In this document: one piece after another, positions 51,315-60,695 of the stretch | Layout of the letters: each line of letters starts with the position of its first letter | How positions within the stretch are numbered: the stretch's first letter is position 1 | DNA from: Nostoc sp. 'Peltigera membranacea cyanobiont' N6 | GTDB taxonomy: Bacteria > Cyanobacteriota > Cyanobacteriia > Cyanobacteriales > Nostocaceae | DNA: 64,000 nucleotides | Assembly: GCF_002949735.1 (NCBI RefSeq) | Contig: NZ_CP026681.1 | Span: 992,001 to 1,056,000 of the forward strand | Reading direction: 5' to 3' | The notes under the pieces: generated by a model | Database searches by the model: none | What the model was told of the DNA's origin: nothing | The model's input: only the letters and a program-made list of their open reading frames with translations | Made by a program: the position numbers and the translations under genes

Positions 51315-54149
51315 TTAACAGGAAACGTCAGTTAAAGAGTTTGCTGTTTGCTGCTTAAGCGGAATTACAACTACAAATTCTGTACCCTGTCCAAGAGTAG
51401 AAATACATTGTAATTTTCCCCGATGTTTTTGGGTGATAATCTGGTAACTAATAGATAAACCTAATCCCGTACCTTTACCAGCTGGTTTCGTAGTAAAGAA
51501 TGTTTCAAATAATTGTTTTTGGACGTTTTCAGGAATGCCTGTACCATTATCAACAATGCGAATAACTACCTGATTTTCACTAGTGAGTTGAGTATAAATA
51601 TAAATTTGGGGAGGAGAGAGTGCTGCTTTCTCTGCTCTCCATTCACCATTTTCCACCGCCTCTTCTAAAGCATCGATCGCATTTGCTAGAAGATTCATAA
51701 AGACCTGATTGAGTTGTCCAGCATAACATTCTACTAATGGGAGATCGCCGTACTCTTTAATGACCTGAATTGTTAGAGAGTTAGATTTTGCTTTGAAGCG
51801 ATGTTCCAGAATCATTAATGTATTATCTATACCCTCATGGATATTCACAGCTTTCATCTCTGTTTCATCTAACCGGGAAAAGTTTCGCAGAGATAAAACA
51901 ATTTCTGTGATTCTTTCAACACCGACTGTCATAGAAGTTAGCAAGTTAGGCAAGTCTGCTATTAGGAAATTTAAGTCGATAGCCTCTATTTCTTCTTGAA
52001 TTTCAGTTCCTGGATTAGGATAGTTTTGCTGGTATAATTTCAGTAGTTTTAGTAAATCTTCAATATATTGATTAGCATAACTGATATTGCCATAGATAAA
52101 GTTGATTGGGTTGTTGATTTCGTGCGCTACACCTGCTACCAACTGCCCCAAACTAGACATTTTTTCACTCTGCACGAGTTGAGATGCTAGCTGCTTTGCC
52201 TCTTGGCGCAATTGTGCTTCTGAGTATCGCAATATCTGTTCTGCTTGTTTGCGCTGGGTAATGTCGTGGAGAATGACAACATACTCTTGAAAATCCTGAT
52301 GGGGCCTGTCTGAGATGGAAACTTCCAGGATTTTGTTTTTGCCATTGCGGAGTAAGGTTTGTTCGCTGCGCTTTGTCCACTCGTCTGGATAATAGACTAA
52401 TGCAATTAGCCATTTGTTGAGGTGATTTCCCCGCAAGTCGGATGGGTTAACACCAAAGAAAGATTCAGTCGCCGGATTCGCCTGCTGAATAATGCCTCGA
52501 TCGTCCACAACTAAAATACCATCCTGGGCGACAGTAAACAGGTGTTCGGCAGCTTCACGGGCTTCTGCGATCGCCACCACTTGCGGTAAACTTGTCCAAC
52601 AAGCGATCGCTACTCCTACAAATGCTACCGTCATCAGCAGCACCACAAATAGATTTTCACCCCCCGAATTTGCCGCTTTATTAAGTTTCACGCCAAATAA
52701 CCAGCCAGCTGCCACTGCGCTGCACAGTAAAAAAATTAGGATGCTCACCTGAAGAACTACTGAGTCCTTGATAATTACCACAGGACGCGATTTATATCGC
52801 TGCATCCACCAACTGGGGTGGAAGGGAGGGAAATTCACCCGGCGAATCACCGCATCTATTCCCATAACGCCAATGGGAAATAATAGCCCAATTAGCAAGT
52901 TGAGCCAACCCCAGGCAAATCCGCCCACCACTAGCACCACAACTTCTAACAGCAGAATCGCCAGAGATATGCGAGGAAACAAAACTTCCGGGCGATCGCG
53001 CCGCAGCCAAAGCCCCAAATGCAATAACATAAAGGAGACAAACCAACCAACATTGCCAACAGCCACGATTCGCGCCACATCTCCCCAAATCAGATAGATT
53101 AGACACAACACCAGTGTTAATGTCAGTGCTGGCACAAACACACCCCGGCGTGACACAACGGAAAATACAGGTGAGATGTGTTTGTCTAAAGCCAACTGAT
53201 ACAAAATCCGAGGACAATTAGAAACAACCGTTGCCGAACCTAAAAGACTTGCAGCCACCAGCAAAAAGGAAACACTTATACCTGCTGATTCTCCCCAGAA
53301 GGGGCGGGAAGCCGCCACAAGATTCAGAAAAGCATTGTCTTCGAGGCTTGGATCGGTTGCTAACCGCATCATTACCCAAGATCCCCCCAAAAAGATCGGT
53401 GGCATCATCCAAGCTGCAACCTCTAAAAAGCGCAGCGTTTGGGTGGGTTGACGGCTATCGGCGACAAAAGAAGAAGCCGTTTCACAACTATAGGTGGCAT
53501 AAGTGACGAAAAAGAACCACTTGGCCCAATCCACAAAACCTAGAGATGACCAATTGTTAGGAAAAAATCCCGGACTAACATCAGAGAACGCTAACCAGCC
53601 CAAACCCTGTACGCAGAAAGTGATTAGTAGTCCAAAGGCTGGAATTATAAAAAACAAATGTAAAATACTCAGGGCGCGAGTCCCACTAAACGCCACGATA
53701 AACGGCAACAGTGTAAAACCAATATTCAGCCATATTTCTGGACAGGCAATACCCAGCGCCTCCAAATTCACCTTAATCAAATCTTTGAGGACGATGGTAT
53801 TAACTGCCAGGTAGGAAACCCAGTTGAGGAGGTATCCAATTGCGGCATAACAAGCTAGTGCTGGGTAGCTTTGCAGCAGCTTAGTAGCATAATTAGGCGT
53901 TCCTCCAGCCACATTTATAAAATGTATACCCAAGCGTTTTACCTGGTAGTTGAGCAGCATTCCGAAAATCACCGCAGGTATCCAAACAAAAATAGCTTGG
54001 GAACCGAGAGCAGCATGAATTGCTGGAACCAGTGCTGTCCAAGAAATATGAGCCGTCAAACCGAAGCCCCAACTTTCTACAGCACTTAGGCTTCTAGTCA
54101 AGCGAGGGTAAGAAGATTGGCTCAAAGTGGGATGAGCAGGATGGGACAT
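51315..54149 (-). CDS. APC amino-acid transporter fused to PAS-histidine kinase
   Basis: A 944-residue fusion. Residues ~25-435 are an APC-superfamily transporter with about 12 membrane segments (TRLSAVESWGFGLTAH start, then FVTYATYSCETASSFVAD). Two more membrane segments follow at ~463-485 and 499-520. A PAS domain (about 532-635; IILVVDDRG-like) and ITQRKQAEQIL end lead into a complete kinase: H676 in VAGVAHEINNP, N-box LLANAIDAL (820-828), G1 DNGTGIP (867-873), F-box ETFFTTK, G2 GKGTGLGLS (891-899). No response regulator is adjacent. It may sense transported substrate. Confidence 0.92.
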   Translation of the reverse strand: MSHPAHPTLSQSSYPRLTRSLSAVESWGFGLTAHISWTALVPAIHAALGSQAIFVWIPAVIFGMLLNYQVKRLGIHFINVAGGTPNYATKLLQSYPALACYAAIGYLLNWVSYLAVNTIVLKDLIKVNLEALGIACPEIWLNIGFTLLPFIVAFSGTRALSILHLFFIIPAFGLLITFCVQGLGWLAFSDVSPGFFPNNWSSLGFVDWAKWFFFVTYATYSCETASSFVADSRQPTQTLRFLEVAAWMMPPIFLGGSWVMMRLATDPSLEDNAFLNLVAASRPFWGESAGISVSFLLVAASLLGSATVVSNCPRILYQLALDKHISPVFSVVSRRGVFVPALTLTLVLCLIYLIWGDVARIVAVGNVGWFVSFMLLHLGLWLRRDRPEVLFPRISLAILLLEVVVLVVGGFAWGWLNLLIGLLFPIGVMGIDAVIRRVNFPPFHPSWWMQRYKSRPVVIIKDSVVLQVSILIFLLCSAVAAGWLFGVKLNKAANSGGENLFVVLLMTVAFVGVAIACWTSLPQVVAIAEAREAAEHLFTVAQDGILVVDDRGIIQQANPATESFFGVNPSDLRGNHLNKWLIALVYYPDEWTKRSEQTLLRNGKNKILEVSISDRPHQDFQEYVVILHDITQRKQAEQILRYSEAQLRQEAKQLASQLVQSEKMSSLGQLVAGVAHEINNPINFIYGNISYANQYIEDLLKLLKLYQQNYPNPGTEIQEEIEAIDLNFLIADLPNLLTSMTVGVERITEIVLSLRNFSRLDETEMKAVNIHEGIDNTLMILEHRFKAKSNSLTIQVIKEYGDLPLVECYAGQLNQVFMNLLANAIDALEEAVENGEWRAEKAALSPPQIYIYTQLTSENQVVIRIVDNGTGIPENVQKQLFETFFTTKPAGKGTGLGLSISYQIITQKHRGKLQCISTLGQGTEFVVVIPLKQQTANSLTDVSC

Positions 54150-54299
54150 GATTGGCAGTACTGGGTGGGATACTTTAATTAAGCTTATTAGCTAGAGTTC
54201 CCATGCTATAAATATTCTGAACAGAGACTTTATATTCAAAACTTCAAGTTATTCTCGATCGAACGTCAGCGAATAAGTTTATTACAGCGAACAAATAGC

Positions 54300-54935
54300 A
54301 TGGGTGGCAAACTAATTGTATTTGAAGGTGTGGAAGGGTGTGGTAAAACCAGCCAAATGCAGCTTTGCTGTCAGTGGTTGGAAAGTCTCAATGTTTCTGT
54401 GGTGGTAACTCGCGAACCAGGTGGAACAGAGTTAGGCTTACATCTTCGCCGCTTGCTACTAGAAAAAGCAGAGGATAAACCAGTTGCTGAAGTGACAGAA
54501 CTTTTATTGTATGCTGCTGACCGATCGCAACACGTGGAACAAGAACTTAAGCCAAATCTCGCAGCAGGGAAATATATTTTATGCGATCGCTATACTGACT
54601 CTACCATTGCCTACCAAGGATACGGTCGCGGTTTGAACATGAGTTTAATCAATCAGCTTAACTATATTGCCACTGCTGGCTTAGAGAGTGACTTGACTAT
54701 TTGGTTAGATGTCGATGTCGAAGTTGGACTAGCCCGCAAACGGGGAGATGGAATAGGATTAGACCGGATTGAACAAGAAGCGATCGCTTTTCATGGGCGC
54801 GTTCAGCAAGGATACGCAGAGTTAGCAGCATCCCATCCCTCAAGAATTGTCCGGGTAGATGGCAGCTTGAGTAAAGAAGCTGTACAACGCGCAATTCAAG
54901 AAATTTTGCGCGGACACCTGCACTTGATAAGGTAA
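54300..54935 (+). CDS. tmk: Thymidylate kinase
   Basis: A 211-residue dTMP kinase. P-loop GVEGCGKTS (9-17), REPGGTELG, DRYTDSTIAYQGYGRG and the LID RKRGDGIGLDRIE match the family. It makes dTDP for DNA synthesis. A HIP1-based hairpin (54935-54965) follows, then the ribokinase-type gene. Confidence 0.96.
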   Translation: MGGKLIVFEGVEGCGKTSQMQLCCQWLESLNVSVVVTREPGGTELGLHLRRLLLEKAEDKPVAEVTELLLYAADRSQHVEQELKPNLAAGKYILCDRYTDSTIAYQGYGRGLNMSLINQLNYIATAGLESDLTIWLDVDVEVGLARKRGDGIGLDRIEQEAIAFHGRVQQGYAELAASHPSRIVRVDGSLSKEAVQRAIQEILRGHLHLIR

Positions 54936-54965
54936 AGCGATCGCAGTTAAAGTCTGCGATCGCTT
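54935..54965. terminator. HIP1-containing hairpin after tmk
   Basis: A 12-bp inverted repeat AAGCGATCGCAG / CTGCGATCGCTT with a 7-base loop directly at the tmk stop. It contains two HIP1 octamers. It may lower read-through into the next gene; no long T-run follows. Confidence 0.6.
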
Positions 54966-55005
54966 GCTGTACTATTAGGCTAAATGACTTTAAATATCAA
55001 CAAAA

Positions 55006-55950
55006 ATGAGCATTATTGTCTTCGGCAGCATAAACATAGACTTGGTAGCAACAACACCCAGGTTGCCAGTTGCAGGAGAAACGTTGCTAGGAGAAGAATT
55101 TTTGAAAGTTTCGGGAGGTAAAGGAGCGAATCAAGCCGTAGCATTAGCAAAATTGGGAATTCCTACCCAAATGGTGGGGCGTGTAGGTGCAGACGATTTT
55201 GGCGGAGAACTTGTCAACAACTTGCAAGCATCTGGTGTGCAGATTGGCAATATTTTCGTCGATAAGACTGTTAGTTCTGGAGTCGCCATCATCGCCGTAA
55301 ATCATGCTGGGGAAAATCAAATTATTGTCATTCCTGGTGCAAATGGGTGTGTGAATCAAGAAGATGTAGAACGATTGTCCAACTTATTACCAGAAGCTAC
55401 AGCACTGCTTTTACAATTAGAAATTCCGATTACTGCCGTGGTTGCAGCCGCTAAAGCCGCAAGAAAAACCAAAATCAGGGTAATTCTCGATCCAGCACCC
55501 GCACGATCTGATTTCCCAGATGAACTTTACCCGTTAGTGGATATTATTACACCGAATGAAGTTGAAGCCGCGCAGTTAGTAGGTTTTCCTGTGGATGAAG
55601 AGGAACAAGCAGCAAAGGCTGCTGAAGTTTTATTACAACGGGGTGTGAAATGTGCGATCGTTAAACTGGGTTCTAAAGGTGTTTTTTGTGCAACTGCTGA
55701 GGAAAAGTTTTTTGTCCCCGCCTTTCTAGTTCATGCGGTTGACACAGTAGCTGCTGGCGATGCTTTTAATGGCGGCTTAACTGCGGCACTTTTTGCAGGA
55801 CTTTCTTTACATCAGGCAGTTGTTTGGGGTGCAGCAGCAGGTGCTTTGGCAACGACAAAACCAGGCGCACAAACTTCACTACCCGATAGGTTGACATTTG
55901 ATGCGTTTCTTAGAGAAAGGGCATCTGTCAAGTCGCTTCGCTCCAATTAA
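55006..55950 (+). CDS. rbsK: Ribokinase-type PfkB carbohydrate kinase
   Basis: A 314-residue PfkB family kinase. N-terminal GSINIDLV and SGGKGANQAVALAKLG, and C-terminal DTVAAGDAFNGGLTAAL (signature 2 with catalytic Asp) are intact. DPAPAR and TPNEVEA patterns favour ribokinase, which phosphorylates D-ribose. Substrate by family only. It starts 70 bp after tmk and ends with a short Ser-Leu-Arg-rich tail. Confidence 0.85.
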   Translation: MSIIVFGSINIDLVATTPRLPVAGETLLGEEFLKVSGGKGANQAVALAKLGIPTQMVGRVGADDFGGELVNNLQASGVQIGNIFVDKTVSSGVAIIAVNHAGENQIIVIPGANGCVNQEDVERLSNLLPEATALLLQLEIPITAVVAAAKAARKTKIRVILDPAPARSDFPDELYPLVDIITPNEVEAAQLVGFPVDEEEQAAKAAEVLLQRGVKCAIVKLGSKGVFCATAEEKFFVPAFLVHAVDTVAAGDAFNGGLTAALFAGLSLHQAVVWGAAAGALATTKPGAQTSLPDRLTFDAFLRERASVKSLRSN

Positions 55951-56017
55951 AAATTAAAAATTATTAATTAAAAATTGCAAGACTAAGGAATCTGGATTAA
56001 ATAAAGTGCAAAAGTAG

Positions 56018-56043
56018 GGTGTGTTAGCGGAGCGTAACGCACC
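56018..56043. repeat. Short GGTGTGTTA/TAACGCACC palindrome
   Basis: An imperfect palindrome with a GCGGAGCG centre; a dispersed short repeat typical of Nostoc-type genomes. No function claimed. Confidence 0.55.
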
Positions 56044-56070
56044 ATTCCAAGTTAAATAAGAATTGCACGT

Positions 56071-56103
56071 TAATAAAAAGCCCTCCAGATAAGACGAGGG
56101 CTT
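56071..56103 (-). terminator. Terminator of the oxidase operon
   Basis: An AAGCCCTC/GAGGGCTT stem (56078-56085 and 56096-56103) with a 10-base loop. On the minus strand it is followed by a T-run, about 40 bp after the stop of the leftward Tat-signal gene. Confidence 0.78.
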
Positions 56104-56143
56104 GGTGCTTTTTTGCTAGATATCGGTATTGGCTCAATCCCTT

Positions 56144-57094
56144 CTAACTACGAGCAAGCGTAATCTTAGTAGTGTCAAAGTTTTGTAACCGAGTCATGTT
56201 TCCACTACTCTTATCTACGCTATATATAGCATTGGGTATTTCATACCTCATAGCTCCAAACGCAAGAAGTTGACCTGTTGCAGAGCAAACTAAGCTTTGT
56301 AGGCCATTATTCCATGCTTTATCATCAACTTTCAATTGTGCCAGTCCGATCGGCTTTTTTTGATTTGAATCTAGCTGCACCAATGTTGTATCACCATTGA
56401 GTCCAACTAAAGACGTATAGAGTTTTCCATCTGGGCACTCAGCTAGATTACTAACTCGCTCATCGTTCGGGAATTTAACCTTACTAATAGGACTGATCTC
56501 TCCTGTTTGAAGGTCAATATCTACCAATACAATGGGTGGTGTACCGTTCTTTTTACCTACTAGACCGATGAGTCGCCCATCAATAGTGCCTAGCAAACTT
56601 CCAAGCTGTTGATTCCTTTTAAGTCCTGAGACTATCAAAGTTTTTACAGGCGTACCCAAAAATGTAATGCGAGTCAGTGCCGCCTGTCTTCTACTAGTCG
56701 TAACAGGAGTAATGGCTACAACAAGTGTGCCATCGGTTAAAGAAGTGAAGCCACTCAATATCTCATTAGGCTCTAATAGAGGAGTACTTTTATCTTCAAG
56801 TACCTGAGAATTTCCTGTAATTAAGGATTGCAAAACAAGTCCTACGGGCTTAGTAACCGTGGGGACAATATTTGGGGCAGTGCTATCATCTGATTCAGTG
56901 ATGTTTACCTCTGGAACAACCGTTTGGTCGGTAGTGATGATAGAGCTAGAACCTATACCTACAATATTTAAATTTGGAATATTTAAGCTTGGTGTTTGTG
57001 CAAAGGCTTTATTGCCTAGATAACTAAGCCCAGATGCTACAGTTCCAGCAAGTGCCAACTGGCCAAAATGCCGACGTGAGAACTTGTAATTCAT
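56144..57094 (-). CDS. Tat-exported beta-propeller-like protein
   Basis: A 316-residue protein with an N-terminal twin-arginine signal (SRRHFGQLALAG), cleaved after about residue 32 (AFA-QT). The mature part is built of repeated beta-strand pieces (GFTSLTDGTLVV, LAECPDGKLYT, SLVCSATGQLLAFG), suggesting a six- or seven-bladed propeller. Its gene lies 64 bp downstream of the copper-oxidase-like gene on the same strand, so they probably form an operon. It may be a partner or substrate-binding protein; function unknown. Confidence 0.72.
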   Translation of the reverse strand: MNYKFSRRHFGQLALAGTVASGLSYLGNKAFAQTPSLNIPNLNIVGIGSSSIITTDQTVVPEVNITESDDSTAPNIVPTVTKPVGLVLQSLITGNSQVLEDKSTPLLEPNEILSGFTSLTDGTLVVAITPVTTSRRQAALTRITFLGTPVKTLIVSGLKRNQQLGSLLGTIDGRLIGLVGKKNGTPPIVLVDIDLQTGEISPISKVKFPNDERVSNLAECPDGKLYTSLVGLNGDTTLVQLDSNQKKPIGLAQLKVDDKAWNNGLQSLVCSATGQLLAFGAMRYEIPNAIYSVDKSSGNMTRLQNFDTTKITLARS

Positions 57095-57158
57095 ATTTCC
57101 ACTCCTAGAATTAATGACTTTTATTAAGTAGTTGTGTATTGAACCTAAACGGGTAAAA

Positions 57159-58643
57159 CTAAGATATTCGCGTCCAGGTCGCTACTGAGGGTGTCCCATT
57201 GTTGTCACTAATAAAAAGCATGTACCAGCCTGGTGGTGCGATGTTTCGATTGTCTGTTACTGTGACATTGAGAGAAGTAGCATTCCTAAAATTAATCGGT
57301 ACATCCACTAACCTTTGTTCTGTATCGCAGGAATGGGTAGTTGCCATTGGTCTAATCAGACTAACCCATTTAATATTTGCAGCTTGGGGTGTCTGAATTG
57401 TAAATTGCAGCTCGTAGCTCAATGCTTGAGGAGCGCTCTGAATAATTGGTCGTGACCGCGACATGTAGGCAGGACTGTAGATTTCTAATCGCAGTTCAGC
57501 GACTCTCCGTTGAGGGTTCCCCCCAGCTGTGGCTACCCTCCCATCTGGCAGGAGTAAGGCCACAGAGTGATATACGCGGGGGATATTTTGTTTAGCTACT
57601 GCTGTCCAGGAATTTGTGACTGGATTGTAGATTTCTGCTGGTAGCATTGATTGGGCTGTGTTCTCATCCATTCTGCTACCATTGCAAACAAACACTGTGC
57701 GATCGGGTAACAAAACTGCGCTGAGATGCTTCCGACCATTTTTTAGAAACCTCGATCCTACGTAAGTTGGGTTAGTAGCTTTTAGATTTACAATATTTAC
57801 CCTATTTGTTGTCGCAGTAGCACTACCTCCACCGATAATCATGACGGCTTGGTTTTGTGCAGGTGGTAAAAGCACACTGGCAGCTTGATCGCCGAAAGCT
57901 GGGTCTTGCAGCCCTGGCACCAGTTTTTCTGTAATGGATTGTGTAAATGTCCCTGGCAGGGTTAATATTCTTGGTGTCACTGCGGTACCACCCATCTGAG
58001 CACCTGAATAAAAGATGTTTCCATTACTTAATAGAAACAGATGTGCGTATGACGGTAAGGCGCTTGTTGTTGGAAAAGCGTTCCAACCATTTGCAAATGT
58101 AGAAGAATAAATTTCTGGTTGTTTGTTGAGCTTGCCATCTATACCAAGCCCAGCCACTGCGAATATCCGACCACTGCCTAGTGTTAACACAGTAGGATAC
58201 CAGCGGCCATTATTCATTGATGGTTTGTTGACCCATTTCTCGGTAATGGGATCAAACATTACAGCAAAGGGTGAACCATAGAATGGATCGTAGCGCAGAG
58301 TTCCACCGGCAACCATCAACATACCATCAGAGGTGAACGAGTGACCGGCGCAAAAAAGGTCAATAGGGTTATTATTACTATCCAATGGAGGCGCTTGACG
58401 GGTAAATGTTCCCTTGTTTACATCCCACACCACACTGTCATAGAGATTATTTAAGCGATTGGGATCGTTCCCTGAGCCACAAAAAAAGAATACTTTACCA
58501 GTACGAAGTAGAGCGCCATGTATGGGTAGGATTGGGGCATTGTACGACAATACTTCCCATTTGTCTGTGGTAGTAGCCTGAGCTATGAAAGTCCCTAAAT
58601 CTGTTTCTTCTTGAAGGTTGGTTTTGTTATTATGTTGAGTCAC
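57159..58643 (-). CDS. Copper radical oxidase-like (galactose/glyoxal oxidase family)
   Basis: A 494-residue Kelch-propeller protein with a C-terminal DUF1929-type domain. Residues matching the copper and Tyr-Cys radical site are visible: C98 (FCAGHS), Y149 (GRWYP), Y358-H359 (PRVYHSVA) and H437 (TTHSCDTEQR). All are conserved, so oxidase activity is plausible on alcohols or aldehydes. Known homologues are secreted, but this protein starts with MTQHNNKTNLQEE and shows no signal peptide. The downstream gene is a Tat-signal protein that could help its export. Confidence 0.85.
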   Translation of the reverse strand: MTQHNNKTNLQEETDLGTFIAQATTTDKWEVLSYNAPILPIHGALLRTGKVFFFCGSGNDPNRLNNLYDSVVWDVNKGTFTRQAPPLDSNNNPIDLFCAGHSFTSDGMLMVAGGTLRYDPFYGSPFAVMFDPITEKWVNKPSMNNGRWYPTVLTLGSGRIFAVAGLGIDGKLNKQPEIYSSTFANGWNAFPTTSALPSYAHLFLLSNGNIFYSGAQMGGTAVTPRILTLPGTFTQSITEKLVPGLQDPAFGDQAASVLLPPAQNQAVMIIGGGSATATTNRVNIVNLKATNPTYVGSRFLKNGRKHLSAVLLPDRTVFVCNGSRMDENTAQSMLPAEIYNPVTNSWTAVAKQNIPRVYHSVALLLPDGRVATAGGNPQRRVAELRLEIYSPAYMSRSRPIIQSAPQALSYELQFTIQTPQAANIKWVSLIRPMATTHSCDTEQRLVDVPINFRNATSLNVTVTDNRNIAPPGWYMLFISDNNGTPSVATWTRIS

Positions 58644-58707
58644 TTTATTTACAATTATTCCTACGTAATTTTTATTTATTGTTCTTTTTTAATTAATGTC
58701 TTCCTAA

Positions 58708-58914
58708 GAGGATGTTTGAAAAGTCCTTGGTGATGTATCAAATACTTTTAGATCCCCCTAAATCCCCCGATAAATTGGGGGACTTTGATTCCGTTTCCCC
58801 CCTTTTTAAGGGGAGCCAGCGCGGTCTTGGGGGTTTCCCCATGAGCGACTGGCGTGGGCTAGGGGGGATCAATAAGTGCCTAATATCACAGCCGACCACT
58901 TTTCAAACAACCTC
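58708..58914. repeat. MITE-like element, second copy of the phnD-phnC type
   Basis: Ends GAGGATGTTTGAAAAGT (58708-58724) and ACTTTTCAAACAACCTC (58898-58914) form 17-bp terminal inverted repeats with one mismatch. The interior is built of C- and G-runs, as in 4329-4485. It is flanked by a TAA on both sides, a possible target duplication. Confidence 0.8.
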
Positions 58915-58926
58915 TAAACTTATATC

Positions 58927-59044
58927 TCAATACAGTTCAGTTAAGCGAAGCGTTTTTTTTCTTCTCTTTGTGTACTCTATGTCTTTGTGGTTCGTAAAAA
59001 ACTAACTTTAACAAAGAGTTTTAGCCTTAACTGAACTGTATTGA
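58927..59044. mobile_element. MITE with 19-bp TIRs and 8-bp target duplication
   Basis: Perfect 19-bp terminal inverted repeats (58927-58945 and 59026-59044) bound a 118-bp element without coding capacity. It is flanked by the direct repeat CTTATATC (58919-58926 and 59045-59052), an 8-bp target-site duplication. This is direct evidence of transposition. The transposase is not in the window. Confidence 0.9.
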
Positions 59045-59586
59045 CTTATATCTATACTTATTTAAGTTTATTGAGTGTAAAGATGTGATGTTTTTTATAA
59101 AAAGATAAAGTAAATCCCTTGCGCTAATAGTAATTACTCTGTTAATAATATTTTCTTCGAGTATCTAAATTAATCTTTGTACTGGGTTGTTAAGGTTAGG
59201 ATGGAGGATGCTTTTAAATACGATATATAAACACAAAGAGAACTTTGAGGGGTCAGTTCCCTTTGCTCATAATTTGGTAAATAGACTGCCATTGGGGAGC
59301 GCTGGCTTAATAATTGTGTTTTTGACCTAGATTTCTGACACTATTACTTATTGATAAATGGTTAATAAACTTAACTTTTTAGCAATGATTTGATGTAAAA
59401 AAGAGTATATACATCCACAAATGAAATTTGAATGACGATTAGCGGAGAAATTTTTCATAAAGAGTCCGATACAAAGCACAGGCAAAGCGTAGTAAAGTAG
59501 TAAAACTCAGAGTAAGTTGTAAACACCGAAACCTACTGTGATAAAAACATTGATAATGTCAATCCTCCCAAAGCAAGATTGTCACC

Positions 59587-60642
59587 ATGAGCAAATCAAC
59601 TCCAATGGATGACGAAAAAAATCTCCCAAAGAAAAAGGGTAGGACACTACCTCCAAAGCTAATCATTTGGCTAGGAAAATTTGTCTGGACGACTATGTGG
59701 CAGATAATGATGTCAAAGCTTGCTCCGAGCAATCAGTCGGGAGCATATATTCGTCCTAATAGTCAGTTTCGCAAGTTCATTGGCACAGAAGAGGGAAATC
59801 CCCACCCACCAGCAGCAGGGCGCTACAAACTCTATGTTGGGTTGGGTTGTCCTTGGGCGCATCGAACCTTGGTTGTGCGATCGCTAAAAAAGCTCGAAGC
59901 GGTAATATCAGTATGTATCGTCTCTCCTTCTCCCATCGAAGGCGGTTGGATATTCAACGAGGAAGAAGAAGGTTGTCGCACTCTGGCTGAATTTTATCAG
60001 TTGGCAGAACCTGGTTACAGTGGACGCTCTACAGTTCCAATTTTATGGGACAACCAAACAAAAACTATCGTTAACAATGAGAGTTCAGAGATTATCGTCA
60101 TGCTGAACTCTGAGTTTAACGAGTTCGCTAACAATCCCACCCTCAATCTTTACCCAGAAGCACTCAAAGAGAAGATTGACTGGTGGAATGAGAAGATTTA
60201 TCACGCGGTAAATAACGGTGTGTATCGCTGTGGCTTTGCCCAAAGCCAAGAAGCATACAATCAAGCTTGTAACGAACTGTTCGCAACTCTTGATGAGATT
60301 GACATCGCATTGCAAACTAGTCGATATCTGTGTGGAGACAATATCACACTTGCAGATGTCCGTTTATTCACAACGTTATTTCGGTTTGATAGTGCCTACT
60401 ATGGGTTGTTTAAGTGCAATAGACAGCGAATTCGAGACTATCACAACTTAGGAGCTTACTTACGCGATGTATATCAGCTTCCCGGCGTAGCTGACACCTG
60501 CGATGTCGAGAGTGTGAAGCGAGACTACTACGGGAACCTATTCCCACTCAATCCTGGTGGGATAATTCCTAATGGGCCTGATATGTCTTATCTTGATGAA
60601 CCATCTGGGCGCGATCGCATCGGCACAGTAAATGCTTCATAA
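59587..60642 (+). CDS. Glutathionyl-hydroquinone reductase (GST family)
   Basis: A 351-residue glutathione transferase of the Xi/Omega type. The nucleophile motif is C88-P-W-A-H-R in GLGCPWAHRT. VNNESSEI is the glutathione-binding SNAIL/TRAP-like segment, and the C-terminal helical domain contains GDNITLADVRLFTTLFRFD. It reduces glutathionyl-hydroquinones using glutathione and protects against quinones. It stands alone; the next gene starts 53 bp downstream. Confidence 0.92.
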   Translation: MSKSTPMDDEKNLPKKKGRTLPPKLIIWLGKFVWTTMWQIMMSKLAPSNQSGAYIRPNSQFRKFIGTEEGNPHPPAAGRYKLYVGLGCPWAHRTLVVRSLKKLEAVISVCIVSPSPIEGGWIFNEEEEGCRTLAEFYQLAEPGYSGRSTVPILWDNQTKTIVNNESSEIIVMLNSEFNEFANNPTLNLYPEALKEKIDWWNEKIYHAVNNGVYRCGFAQSQEAYNQACNELFATLDEIDIALQTSRYLCGDNITLADVRLFTTLFRFDSAYYGLFKCNRQRIRDYHNLGAYLRDVYQLPGVADTCDVESVKRDYYGNLFPLNPGGIIPNGPDMSYLDEPSGRDRIGTVNAS

Positions 60643-60695
60643 TATACATTGAGAACTAAAACCTCGATGCCTGCACGTCTGGAGTTAGTGTAATT

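Larger units (their letters stand above)
58644..59586. other. Repeat-bearing gap upstream of the oxidase operon
   Basis: About 940 bp containing two MITE-like elements in the first 410 bp. The rest is AT-rich and must contain the promoter of the leftward oxidase gene and that of the rightward quinone reductase gene. An ORF at 58712-59005 is just the translation of the elements. Confidence 0.7.

Noticed and set aside
52792..53217. 141-residue antisense-frame ORF within the transporter-kinase gene
   Set aside because: Same strand, other frame, no family similarity; the transporter reading is continuous and well conserved.
58712..59005. 97-residue ORF
   Set aside because: It is the translation of two palindromic elements.
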